DNA from: Euperipatoides rowelli
Taxonomy: Eukaryota > Onychophora > Udeonychophora > Euonychophora > Peripatopsidae
Length of the DNA stretch: 11,367 nucleotides
Reading direction: 5' to 3' (one strand)
NCBI GenBank assembly: GCA_003024985.2
Contig: PXIH01S0013600.1
Under the pieces are notes generated by a model that made no database searches, was not told the origin of the DNA, and saw only the letters and a list, made by a program, of their open reading frames with translations. How positions within the stretch are numbered: position 1 is the stretch's first letter; each line of letters starts with the position of its first letter. Shown piece after piece: positions 1 to 8,702 of this stretch. A program made the position numbers and the translations under genes.

Positions 1-183
1 TTTATTTATTCTTGACTAAATTATTAACTAACAATAATAGCCATAACGATTACACTAGGCTAAATCATATTTCTATTATCCTCTTAATGCAGTAATAGAT
101 TATAGCAAGGTGAAAGATTGAAAATATTTCAAGCTTTCAAAATATGTGATCGCTTGGTCACTGTTAGTAGAGGTCACTCATCA

Positions 184-285
184 TACGGTTGAGGTAGAGG
201 CCACACCTAGAGTGCCATCATGAATCTGATAAACCTTAATATGATCACCTTTTACCAGCTTGAAACATAAAACTATTATTCTAAA
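184..285 (-). other. Possible coding exon or pseudo-exon, unknown protein
   Basis: On the minus strand 34 codons are open between a TAG (286-288) and two consecutive TGA codons (181-183 and 178-180). The local base composition is less AT-rich than the surroundings. The peptide has a protein-like make-up, including KVYQIHDGTLGVASTSTV just before the stops. After the double TGA the same frame stays open for another 25 codons to a stop at 100-102. I do not recognise the family. No clear splice acceptor with a pyrimidine tract is visible; the AG of TTTAG near 283-287 is weak. It could be the last coding exon of a minus-strand gene, a pseudogene piece, or a chance open stretch. Confidence 0.22.
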
Positions 286-1022
286 CTAACTAAAAAATTT
301 CAATACAAATATATTTATCCTACTCTGTTATAAAAATAAACGTCCTATTAACAGCTGAATAATTATAATTAATAATAAAAATGCTGGATGTCTTCAGATC
401 TGAAATAAAAACATATAATTTTTCTGGATAGGAATTTTTAAAATTGTGTGGGTATATGTATGACAGTCATCACTTAAGGAAGGCTGAACTCATGAGAAAC
501 TTGAGGCTCATATACCTCATCTAGGAACAGAAGAGATCCAACTATTTCAGCCTGCCACCTCGTGAAAAACCTAACTAGACACATGGGGGGGGGGGAGTGA
601 TGGCAACAAATAATAAAGAAGTACAATTAAATTACTAAGGTATGTTTTTATTAAAAATAAAACTTCACCATCGAAGATTTATGTTATGCCTACATGACAA
701 AACCAGCAAGTTTATTTAAAGAGATAAAAATATGAATGTCTCTTCTTTTCCTGAAATAAAAATGTTTCTTTATATAAATTTATATTAGATTTAGAATTTT
801 TAATGGTAATAAATAAAACAAAATGTTATAATAGTGCTAGACAATTACTGAGAAGAATTTAAATGGGGCTCCCAAACTAAAACAAATTAAGATAAATTTC
901 CTAACAATAAAAATAAACAAAAATTCTCCTAACTAACATAAATTGCATAAAAATTAATAAAAATCAACACTGATCTAGGAATTTTCAAATGATTAAAAAC
1001 TTACATTAATAAGAATAAATGA
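286..1022. other. AT-rich stretch without recognisable gene
   Basis: No convincing coding frame, tRNA or structured repeat was found here apart from the G run at 585-595. The part from 470 to 580 has higher GC and could be an old repeat fragment or exon relic, but all frames contain stops. From 640 onward the sequence is low-complexity A/T. Confidence 0.6.
585..595. repeat. Homopolymer run of 11 G
   Basis: Eleven consecutive G bases follow ACAT and precede AGTG in otherwise AT-rich DNA. A second run of exactly 11 G lies at 1728-1738. The region 470-580 just upstream is less AT-rich and reads like a fragment of an older repeat, but I could not assign it to a family. Confidence 0.9.
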
Positions 1023-1151
1023 TGTCTTGACCAGTTTGCCTCAGAAGAACTTCAGAGAAAGCAGGAAAAAGGGAAAGTATCTATTGAATTGATGTCAGAG
1101 AACCACAGAAACAGGCATGAAGAAATTATCCTTGGAAGGAGGGAGTGTTAC
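1023..1151 (+). other. Short coding-like stretch, unknown
   Basis: A 43-codon frame runs from just after a TGA (1020-1022) to a TAA (1152-1154). It is rich in Glu, Lys and Arg and coiled-coil-like in composition, with SEELQRKQEKGK near its start and ENHRNRHEE later. Local GC is clearly above that of the flanks. No good splice acceptor (pyrimidine tract plus AG) or donor fits both ends. It may be an exon relic, part of the missing 5' half of the LINE further downstream, or chance. No family is recognised. Confidence 0.2.
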
Positions 1152-1293
1152 TAAGGAAAGGTTACATGATTTCGATTTTGATAAGGACAAAATAATGTTT
1201 CATGTTTTTATAAGTTCTTTAGCTCAGATAAAGAAGTTTTTGAAATTATTTTAATAAGAGGAGTGCAGTGTCAAATGCTTAAAAAGCTTTCTA

Positions 1294-1554
1294 AATTTTA
1301 TTGGAAACTGACAGAACGTAAATCTTGAAAAATGGATTAGTAGAGGAACCAGACAGGCTAGTTGCAGGTCTTCTTTTGGTTACAGGAGGATTAAATACTT
1401 CTTGTTTTCATATTTGGTCCTGGCTGCAAACTGCTATGGAAAATCTGCTCCCGGTTTGGCTAAATTGACTAGGGCGATCTTGATGGAAAGCATGATTATA
1501 ATTGTATAGAAACTCAGGCCCAATAGAGAATTCAAAAACAGACAAGCACAATGG
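1294..1554 (-). pseudogene. Coding-like stretch with one in-frame TGA, unknown protein
   Basis: The minus-strand frame is open from 1554 down to 1294 (86 sense codons) with a single TGA at 1408-1410, bounded by TAA (1555-1557) and TAG (1291-1293). Before the TGA it reads Ser/Gln/Arg-rich, including HQDRPSQFSQTGSRFS. After it come FNPPVTKRRPATSLSG and an NPF motif. Such composition is typical of disordered, phosphorylatable protein regions. I do not recognise the family. The opposite strand also has a 48-codon open frame over 1336-1475, so the coding strand is uncertain. An alternative is a short minus-strand exon using an AG near 1428 and a weak GTAACC donor near 1384. The segment ends just before the first recognisable LINE codons at about 1575. 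Confidence 0.3.
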
Positions 1555-1583
1555 TTAGTTATCCTATAAAAGTTACATCAGTC

Positions 1584-1960
1584 CTGTTAATTAATCTCTA
1601 TGGGCACAGTCATCCAAAATTCATTCTTAGCTTTTCCTAACAATATACAAAATTATTAAAGCCAACCAGAATTATTTCATCATCTGGACTTAAGATTTTA
1701 ATTAAAAGATTTTTCATTCTACAAAATGGGGGGGGGGGAAACATCTTGTCAGAAGTGGACCACTTGGATTTGTCAACATTATCTATCTAATCATAATACC
1801 ATCCTTATGCATTATTCAAGTCAAAAGAATTCTCAAAGTTACTACATTGTTCATCTCGTCTTCATTCTGAGCTAATGCCATATTTAAGTTTCCCCCAATC
1901 CATTTCTGGACCACATTGCACTCAAAGGAACCATACTTATCAACAATCCTTCATTCAAGA
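1584..1960 (+). pseudogene. LINE endonuclease domain, C-terminal fragment
   Basis: At 1584 the reading LLINLYGHSHPKF fits the N-x-YGPN strand of APE-type endonucleases of L1 elements. At 1906 LDHIALKGTILINNPSF fits the terminal SDH motif followed by the W-x-x-NPSLL-like segment. The S of SDH is replaced by L, and the PN of YGPN has become HS. The two blocks are in different frames, so at least one frameshift lies between 1620 and 1880, where the 11-G run at 1728 and several stops also occur. The N-terminal catalytic half of the domain is not found. The fragment is non-functional. Confidence 0.6.
1728..1738. repeat. Homopolymer run of 11 G
   Basis: Eleven G bases follow AAAAT and precede AAAC. 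The run is the same length as the one at 585-595 and lies inside the decayed endonuclease segment of the LINE relic, where it breaks any frame. It is either a slippage-expanded tract or a base-calling artefact. Confidence 0.9.
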
Positions 1961-2221
1961 TAATACAAATAAAGGAAATTGTTTCATATCATTTATTTAA
2001 CACTTCCTCTTACATTCAATATGTTGAATGAACTGTTTACCATTGCACATATTACAAAAGAATTGCCAGATCTGATTTACACACGGTGGCAATCCATTAA
2101 TAAAACAATTTCCATGCTTCAAAATTCTAACAAATCTTTTACAAACAATTACCAAAAGGAAGCCTTTTTTTTCTACAAAATTCAATAGAGCAATAATATC
2201 AGCTCACATACCAATAGATCA

Positions 2222-2460
2222 CTTTTGATAGATGGAAAAAAGGATTAGCTACTCTAAAATCATACAAGGAAAAACTTTTGAAATATCAATTTATTAAAAA
2301 GAATATTCTTTCTAAATACAAGGTTTTCTCCCTGCTTTCCTCCAGAATATTCCATCTTAACAAAGGAACTAAAGCCATCAAAGTGATTAATTCAGAACAA
2401 GGAAATTTAATTTATGAAGAATTGGCAAACTACCTAACAAACTAATTTTTCTACACCTTA
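2222..2460 (+). pseudogene. LINE linker between endonuclease and reverse transcriptase
   Basis: One plus-strand frame reads through SSRIFHLNKG at 2341 and then INSEQGNLIYEELANYLTN up to a stop near 2444. This matches the L1 ORF2 pattern S-x-x-FF-x-LNKG, a hydrophobic strand, x-x-x-GxL, and EEI-x-x-Y-x-x-x-FF that precedes the RT domain. A further FF-Y-T-L follows after the stop. The frame differs from both the endonuclease block upstream and the RT block downstream. Confidence 0.62.
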
Positions 2461-2584
2461 CTATGGGGTTAATTTTAGCCCTAGTTCTTTTTTACCCAGC
2501 CTTAGAAGTCTATTCAAATGATAGTAATGTCTTTTTTTTGTTTACATATCCTAGGAAATGATAAATCGATGTATTGCAAAAACA

Positions 2585-3212
2585 AGTGGAAAATCTCCGC
2601 CAGGGTAAGAAGGCTTTATAACAAAAATATTGAAAAGAATCTAGCGGGGGTTTTCCATGGATATTTTTGTTATCTTTAATCACTGAATCTCCAGGCCCAT
2701 GTGGCTTCATCTACACACCACCTCATTTTTTATCATATATAATCAAAATATACAGAAACCATCCATTAATAACATACCCAGGTCCCAACAGTCAATGATA
2801 TTTGGGCCATTAATATTAAAGACATTGATCTCAAAATTTTTGAAGTATCCTGATTGAAGAAATAGCCACAACTCTACAGAACATTATTCAACCACACAAA
2901 TTTTTGATCAAAGGCCATTCAATTAATTCACCTTTCATAATCATAGAAGACATAATGATTCAATATAAATACTTTATTGTCTTATACAAAAAAGCCATTC
3001 TTAAACCATCAAACAAACTATACAATTTTTTTCCCCATAAAAAAAAAGAACTTATACATGGATCACCATTAAGCTCCTCTTTATTCACTTTATATATGAA
3101 CCCCATATTGCTAAAATTGGAACAAAACTTCCTGGGGTTTAATTTAAAAAATTACAACAAGCAAATAAAATTAATAGCCTACACTGACAGTAACAATCAA
3201 ACCCAAATCAAT
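2585..3212 (+). pseudogene. LINE reverse transcriptase, frameshifted and with lost catalytic residues
   Basis: Blocks in order: SGKSPPG, a stop, then EGFITKILK at 2585-2635, matching the RT opening NKSPGPDGF; WAINIKDIDLKIF at about 2806-2844, matching RPISLLN-x-DLKI; NIIQPHKFLIKGHSIN at about 2880-2927, matching NIIHPDQTGFIKGRSI of motif 2; then HGSPLSSSLFTLYMNPIL and LIAYTDS to about 3196, matching the QG-PLSP-LLF motif and the YADD box. YADD is changed to YTDS, and the motif A block (LD-x-x-KAFD) is missing between IEDIM and the QG-PLSP motif, so both metal-binding centres are lost. The last 106 codons (2904-3221) form the longest unbroken piece. This is clearly a relic. Confidence 0.82.
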
Positions 3213-3621
3213 TCTGCCTCTTAATTTTATATCAGTTTGAAATGAATACATGGTGGTCAGCTATCAGCCAGAAAAAAAAAGTAATATTTTTCTCAGCGAT
3301 ATTGTAGGTTTGAGAATTATGAGTAATGATGTGGGACTAACAGTAGGGAAAGCAAGGGATTTGGCTGTAATATGCCATGTGCATAATGGATATGAATATT
3401 GCATTTAACTATATTTAACTATTACCTGACATATCTATATATTAATACGTGAAGGAAAAACTTTGGATCCCTTTTTAAGCATATTAGGTGCACGGAGGAG
3501 TGTGAGATTTGGCAGAGTTAAAGTTTATATGGAGAGTGAGTGCAATGAGCTAAAATTTATATATAAAATTAAAACATTCATTGTTTAGCGTTGTGGTGGC
3601 TTTTCACAAAGGAATTTCTTA

Positions 3622-3640
3622 TTGGTCGAATTTCGACCAA
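3622..3640. repeat. Perfect short palindrome TTGGTCGAA-T-TTCGACCAA
   Basis: Two 9-base arms are exact reverse complements around a single T. It is GC-richer than its surroundings and lies just left of the foldback element. Function is unknown; it could be a protein-binding site or the terminal part of an old inverted repeat. Confidence 0.85.
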
Positions 3641-3745
3641 CACTGGATTACTAGTTAAAATAAATGTGTAATACCAAATATCTAGTAGAGTAATAATTTA
3701 ATTTCCAGCAATGGATATTACAATTTTAACAACTTGAAACCATGC

Positions 3746-3930
3746 CCAAAGTTTTTTATATTTGAGTAGAACTGGTATTGAATTAATATGCAATCCTGTC
3801 TAAAAAAGTAAAATAATGTAATCCCAAGATATTTTAGTAAGCAAAAATCTCTTGGGATTACATTATTTTGCTTTTTTTAGACAGGATTGCAACTTAATTC
3901 CAATTCTACTCAAATATAAAAGACCTTTGG
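3746..3930. mobile_element. Long foldback hairpin (MITE-like or hairpin-RNA locus)
   Basis: The arm 3746-3830 is the reverse complement of 3847-3930 with few differences, around a loop of about 16 bases. Two perfect or near-perfect blocks are TGCAATCCTGTCTAAAAAA and AAAATAATGTAATCCCAAGA. The main difference is a five-base indel near 3778-3788. Outside these arms, 3661-3675 and 3991-4005 also match in inverted orientation, so the full element may span about 3661-4005. No transposase or clear target-site duplication is seen. The position is between the RT core and the C-terminal part of the LINE relic, which suggests insertion into that relic. Transcription would give a roughly 80-bp RNA duplex. 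Confidence 0.85.
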
Positions 3931-4587
3931 TGTTAATTTAAACATAATGAACTTAAATTTTATTTTATATTTATTACAATAAAAAAAAAAGGTATTACAT
4001 TTAGATATTTTGATTTTGTTTATAATCTGGAAGATTATAAATCTTTTTATNTTTCAAAACANAAAAATGAGACCGATTGTTTTTTTTTTTTTCAAGATCA
4101 GGTCAGGAAATTGTTCATGTCTGATTTTGCCCTTTTACTTGGTGATGTTTTTGTAGAAAAATGGCAAACTGACGAAATAATTTTTTGAACAAAAGATTAT
4201 CAAATCTGATTTTTTTCTTGTTTTCCTTTTTTTAATTTATTTTGTCATGTCATTATTGTATTTAGGCTATACTCTGTTACTATATAGGCCTATATTCATG
4301 GCTCAATTGTAAATTTTTAATTTGTGTTCTTTATTTAAGCATATTAAGAAGGGGTAGATCCCTTTGAAAATATATAAACCTTATTGAATAAATTAAAATG
4401 TTTCTCGTTCCAATTAAGGGTTAAAATTAGAATATTTTCTATAATGTAAAGATGATTTATTATCAATCACATAGCATGTATACGAAACAATATCCAACTT
4501 TTTAGAAAAATCATTTTGGCTAATGTGTACAATCTAATAATATACAACTCATTGGGCCACCAACAGCCGCCTCCCCTCCTCCTATCT

Positions 4588-5085
4588 CCATAAAAAAAAC
4601 ACTAGAATTTGGAAAGTTTTAACAAGTTTTAAAATTAATGGATGATTTACCTATAGTCTTATTCTTATCACAATATAATCTGGTTTATAGAAATCTCAAA
4701 AACCATGTTTATCCATCCATTTTAAACATTATACCTCAGAACTGGAATAAAACTGGTTTAAAATTATCAGAAATTCTTATGTACATTCAAATATTGGGAA
4801 TTTCGTCTATAAAATTATTAATAACTGTCATCTAGAATTACTAGTTACAAAACATTCATATTTCCAATCAATGTATCTTCTGCCAGGAGACCAAAAATAT
4901 CGAACACATCTTATTGAAGTGTCATCAGTTTGCCCAATTTTACTCCATGGGTGATAATTTGATAAAAACTGACTTTCAATACTAAACTCTTTTGCAGGAT
5001 GGGATCAATCTAAACATCATGTTTCCCATTAAAATAAGATTAATTAATTTAATTTTATTTAATAATTGGAAAATGAGGTGTTAAA
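4588..5085 (+). pseudogene. LINE C-terminal region with CCHC knuckle
   Basis: Starting with RIWKVLTSFKING (about 4603) in one frame, then in the frame of 4638, the peptide includes QNWNKTGLKLSEILM, matching the W-x-x-x-GI-x-x-L-x-DLL pattern after the L1 RT. Two TAG codons follow (4833-4835 and 4842-4844). In the same frame 4872-4922 reads CIFCQETKNIEHILLKC, a C-x2-C-x7-H-x4-C knuckle of the zf-RVT type found at the C-terminus of L1-like and related LINE proteins. Downstream, LINLILFNNWKMR (ending about 5080) fits the final YYIWK-x-RN-like segment. The frame ends at TAA 5084-5086. The conserved knuckle makes this the firmest single piece of the relic. Confidence 0.8.
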
Positions 5086-5086
5086 T

Positions 5087-5577
5087 TTTCAAGATATGAA
5101 CCTTGCACCATATGTTAAAATGGCTATACCATCATTGATAAAATACGACCAATCTCATTTGTCATTATCTATTTTCATTAAAATATGGGCTTCACCACTT
5201 ATCAACCTACAAAATGTTTTCTTCTGATACCGGCAGCTATTTTGTTTATTAGTCACTATCTATTAGATATTAAGTTACCTTCCCTTGTTTTATATAAGTT
5301 CTTATGTGTGTTGTACTATCGTTTAAAAATGGAATTTCCTGTGATTGCATAGTGTTAGAACTATTTTTGATCCTTTTAAAATAAGTGTGAGGCTGGGCCT
5401 TATTTTAAAAAAAAAAAGAAAATTTGTCTTAATGCCCATTTTATACCAGAAAATTTAAATTTCTTATATACAGTATTGCTTATTTAAATTGGCTTTCTGT
5501 TTATTGGGATTTAAAAAAACGATTCAAAGAAATTTTTTAAAATACGTTTCGGCCTCATTTAGAATTTCACTCCTGCA
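5087..5577. other. AT-rich spacer after the LINE
   Basis: No gene is recognised. A 55-codon hydrophobic frame from ATG 5185 to TAG 5350 resembles nothing known to me and is probably chance in T-rich DNA. A run of 11 A at about 5406 may mark an A-rich tail, but it is too far from the last LINE codons to be assigned firmly. Confidence 0.5.
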
Positions 5578-5915
5578 TAGGCCTATACACTAGTATACAG
5601 TGTATGGTACATGTAGGATTGTAGGCCTATATATTTTTAATCTTTTCCGTAGGCAGGACATTATTACCATTTATAGAAATAGAGTATATACTGTACTTAA
5701 TCAGGCAAAGTTAGAAAAATAAACATCTTGAAGTTAATAACCTATCACTCATGACAACATGTTTTATTTACACAAGATAATAGCACTGTAATTTTTAAAT
5801 TTTATCGATTTTTTAAAATCATATTTTTCTAGGAATTAAGGAAATGAATTGTTTTCAGCCATGATTAAATATTAAGTATTATATAACCCATTGAGCATTT
5901 ACTGTATAGGCCTAT

Positions 5916-6738
5916 TAGATAATATATTAGAATTTTTTTTCCAGCTCTATATTCGTAATTTACTCTTTTTTTTAAAAAAAATTGTTCAGCTAAATTTGTT
6001 ACAATATAATCCCACAAGTCAATTTATTGGGGGTCCAAAGTGGTTTAAAATAAACAAGATTATGATAATCAGATTTCTTTTAAAAAAAATACATTTATTA
6101 GTAGTCTATCTTTTACTTTATATATATGCATTTGTCAGATTCCGTTATCTGCCCACCAACATAATTAACGTTAGGAGTTGCGCGACAACTAAAATGTGAG
6201 TAACATGTGGAATTAATATTTTTTCTCGCCGATTTTAGTATATTTTCTTTACAGTCCTAACCTTACAGTAACCCTGAACCCTAGGATAATCTAGAGGTGA
6301 AATAATATTTTGCTGTGTGCCGATCTAGATCATTTCAACTTACAACCGTCATTCATTATAACAGAATTTGATTTGTATTTTTAATTTACATTATAAGATG
6401 TCAACTTTAATATAAGATTGGTGAAAAAAAATGCAAAAAAAAAAAAATTCAAATTTTTACAAATTTACATAATTGCGGTTGATAGTACATAAACACATAC
6501 AGTACGGGTACTTTACAATGATAGTAATACTACAATAATGTGCGTTTCGTCGTATGGGGCTAGACCTTCAGGACAAAATAATCAAAAATATAATATATTT
6601 ACTTAATGGACTTACTACCGACAATATAAAGCATCTGTATCTCAGACTCAACATTGTCATCCAGCCCAAAAATAGCCAATCAGAGGTCAGCTCTGTGGTA
6701 TAGTGTTTTATTTATTTCTTAATATGCTTTAATATTTA
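5916..6738. other. AT-rich stretch without recognisable gene
   Basis: A T-rich plus-strand frame covers 5891-6199 (102 codons from a TTG, no ATG at its start). It is dominated by Leu, Ile, Phe and Lys with no known domain, as expected from low-complexity DNA that avoids stops. The rest holds A and T homopolymers and a motif CTAACCTTACAGTAACCCTGA at about 6259-6279. No structured element is evident. Confidence 0.5.
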
Positions 6739-6853
6739 TGTTGGACTTTGGGTCAGTGTGCAGTTAAGGTTAGAGATCCTTTAATTAGCTATTATATTCT
6801 GTTGGAGTTGGAGTCAGTGTATAGTTAAGGTTAGTAGATCTTCTAATAAGCTG
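6739..6853. repeat. Two-copy tandem duplication, 61-bp unit
   Basis: Copy one (6739-6799) and copy two (6800-about 6853) both start TGTTGGA, share GTCAGTGT and AGTTAAGGTTAG, and end near TAA-T-AGCT. They are roughly 80 percent identical by eye, with one short indel. No third copy was found on either side. It is likely a local duplication that has since diverged. Confidence 0.8.
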
Positions 6854-7760
6854 GATGACCATGTTAGGTCTGAGATCCAGACGTTAGTTTGACAATATAA
6901 TATATTTGACCTTTACCAATAGAAGTGAGAAAAAAGACATGTAAAATGATGAATAGAATCTTTTTGAAATTATAAAATATAGAAGGATTGACTTTCAAAA
7001 AAATACAAAGATCATAATTATCACCTGGACAATTTATTGAACCAGTCACAGGATCTATAGACTAAGAACTCATTTCTACATTTACGCTACAGGTATCTGA
7101 TCCATTTTAATCTGTCTCGTAAAAAGAGTTGTATTACACAAAGGATTTCATACTTTTCGGGAGGTTTGTATCCGTAATCATTGAAATTACTCTATACAAT
7201 AAACAATCATTTTCTTCATTATTTCCAACAGTTGTTAGGGTTTAGGGTTTTTAATTTTAAGCGTCAAAATCAATTCAAATAAACTATTTTACTTTTACTT
7301 TATTTAAAAACATTTATTAGGCTATAAATGGAAAACTTTAAATAGTTTATTTTAATTTGACTTTATCAAATAATGTTACTAAGCGTATAATAAGATTTTG
7401 ATAAAATGTGTATTCCTTTTCCTCCTTTTATTATAAATAAAGTATTTTTAAAAATATCCATTTTCAAATATGATGTTTACAAACTAAATCAATTGGGACA
7501 AAAACAACATTGTGCCGACTCTTAGAAAACCTAAGATATGATTGATTCAATGGTTAACAAAACTGAGAGCAAATGGCGTAAAAGTTAGATTTTTTAAAAT
7601 AATTATGGATGACAGATGGCTATCCATCTTTTAATAGCGCATGCTCGACTGCACCAGTGTACATGCTGTTACACAAAGCTATACGTCTTTACTATTGCAT
7701 AGAAATATAAATGTGCCTTAATAGTTCCAAGTGGTGCCCAGCAAGGCCTTTTATAGTCCT
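6854..7760. other. AT-rich stretch with a weak inverted repeat
   Basis: The only structure noted is an imperfect inverted repeat, 7271-7289 against 7340-7359 (core AAATAAACTATTT and AAATAGTTTATTT), with a 50-base spacer. The minus-strand frame at 6864-7049 has no recognisable domain. From 7600 to 7760 GC rises moderately as the inverted-repeat element is approached. Confidence 0.5.
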
Positions 7761-8250
7761 TTAGGAGTAGATACAACAGTGCAGTTCTGATTACTGAAAG
7801 AAAGCCTCATCCAATCAGGTTGCAGCATCTACCTCAGTTTCTGTTTCTAATTGAAGACATAATAACTTTAAAACCAAATATTCCTTCACCAAAAGACAAA
7901 TGTCAACATAATAAACTTAATTAGATCTTTACAATGACACCCTTCACAACATTCTAGCACATACAATTTAAAATTGACTCTTTACTGGTTACAAACATGC
8001 AAAATTGATACCAAACACCCACACATAACTAAATAGCAGCTTTATTTGTGTTCTTAAAAGCAGTCCCTATGTGATAATGTCAGCTTCCCTTTGTATCTTA
8101 AACAGGGTCACTTTGAACTAAAAATAGAAAAAAAAATAGAAAGTGGGGAATGATGTCACATGAATGTGTCACATGATTAAATGTTGCAATCTGATTGGAT
8201 GGTGGATTCCATTTCAGCATCCAGAACTGGGCTTTTGTACCTACTTATAA
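7759..8250. mobile_element. MITE-like element or pair of facing repeats, about 72-bp inverted arms
   Basis: The left arm (about 7761-7831) and the reverse complement of the right arm (about 8178-8249) align along their length. Shared blocks in order are AGTAG-x-TACAA-x-AG, CAGTTCTG, CTGAAA, CATCCAATCAG-x-TTGCA-x-CAT-x-TA. The match CATCCAATCAG is exact and lies at 7808-7818 and, inverted, at 8191-8201. Several substitutions and a two-base indel separate the arms. The central 345 bp encodes nothing recognisable. No target-site duplication was identified, so the alternative is two old copies of one short interspersed repeat lying head to head. Confidence 0.65.
8154..8176. repeat. Direct repeat TGTCACATGA, 13-bp spacing
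   Basis: TGTCACATGA occurs at 8154-8163 and again at 8167-8176. Each copy contains CACATG, which fits the E-box consensus CANNTG. An inverted CCAAT (ATTGG, 8194-8198) and a TATAA (8246-8250) follow, but these overlap the right arm of the inverted repeat and may be coincidental. No transcript or coding region downstream supports a promoter. Confidence 0.6.
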
Positions 8251-8252
8251 GC

Positions 8253-8700
8253 ATTTTAAATTTTTTATTTTCTTTAAAAAAATATTTTTAATTTTTATTT
8301 TTTAAATTCATTTACTTTGTTTGAATTATAATTTTTCAATTATCATTTCAATAATTTTCTACACAAACAAATAACATAATACTCAAAACTATCCACAAAA
8401 TAATCTAAAGTTTAATATAAAATGCAGTTTTGAAATTTCCAATTTTTCTTAGTAACCTTGCTGAGCATCAGAGTGCAAACTTTCTATTGAGCAATATACT
8501 GTGTGTCTCGTTCAGATTAGTCAGCAACTCTACTGATTTAACTAATTTGCCAGATGTTAGTGTCAGACATTTTTATATATCAACAAAAATGCTGTATTGT
8601 AAAAAATAAATAGTTTATATTAGAATGCACAATTTGGCAATATCATCAGAATGTTTAAAAGACTAAGCCGAGTGGTGTTAAAAAGTCATGCTGATCTTTC
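8253..8700. other. AT-rich stretch without recognisable gene
   Basis: Positions 8255-8400 are low-complexity A/T. Positions 8450-8700 are of more ordinary composition but all frames are short and unrecognised. No repeat or structured RNA was found up to the hairpin at 8703. Confidence 0.5.
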
Positions 8701-8702
8701 TT

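Larger units (their letters stand above)
1575..5085 (+). mobile_element. Decayed L1/Tx1-type LINE (non-LTR retrotransposon) relic
   Basis: Peptide blocks typical of L1-type ORF2 occur in the expected order on the plus strand: endonuclease tail (1584-1960), linker before the reverse transcriptase (2222-2460), reverse transcriptase (2585-3212), and the post-RT region with C-terminal CCHC knuckle (4588-5085). Consecutive blocks lie in different frames and contain stops, so the element is dead. The endonuclease N-terminus is absent, as expected of a 5'-truncated copy. The RT-to-C-terminus interval is several hundred bases longer than I would expect, which fits an insertion; a foldback hairpin lies there at 3746-3930. 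No poly-A tail or target-site duplication could be fixed with confidence. Assignment to L1 versus Tx1 is not possible by eye. Confidence 0.82.
4285..5915. repeat. Dispersed 9-mer TAGGCCTAT, four copies
   Basis: Exact copies lie at 4285-4293, 5578-5586, 5622-5630 and 5907-5915, each centred on the palindrome TAGGCCTA. None was noticed elsewhere in the window, although the related TAGGCTAT occurs at 4264 and 7319. In DNA of this composition far fewer than one copy would be expected by chance. Copies two and three flank a small palindrome (5585-5605, ATACACT and AGTGTAT around seven bases). The cause is unknown: it could be a mutational hot motif, a remnant of a repeat family, or a binding site. 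Confidence 0.8.

Noticed and set aside
1997-2185. 62-codon minus-strand frame with several Cys residues
   Set aside because: It overlaps the LINE segment between endonuclease and linker on the opposite strand. The Cys spacing matches no zinc-binding pattern I know.
2510-2710. 66-codon minus-strand frame
   Set aside because: It is antisense to the recognised opening of the LINE reverse transcriptase and is a shadow of that segment.
5185-5352. 55-codon frame with ATG and a hydrophobic stretch
   Set aside because: There is no known family, no RNA-level signals, and it sits in T-rich spacer where hydrophobic chance frames are common.
5891-6199. 102-codon plus-strand frame
   Set aside because: It starts at TTG rather than ATG, is dominated by Leu, Ile, Phe and Lys, and lies in T-rich low-complexity DNA that naturally avoids stops. 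No domain is recognised.
6864-7049. 61-codon minus-strand frame
   Set aside because: It has low-complexity composition, no recognisable motif, and no supporting splice sites.
7229-7246. Telomere-like TTAGGGTTTAGGG
   Set aside because: There are only two imperfect units, too few to indicate a telomeric or interstitial telomere array.
8194-8250. CCAAT and TATAA arrangement resembling a promoter
   Set aside because: Both lie in the right arm of the inverted-repeat element, in AT-rich DNA where TATAA is common, and no transcript or coding region follows.
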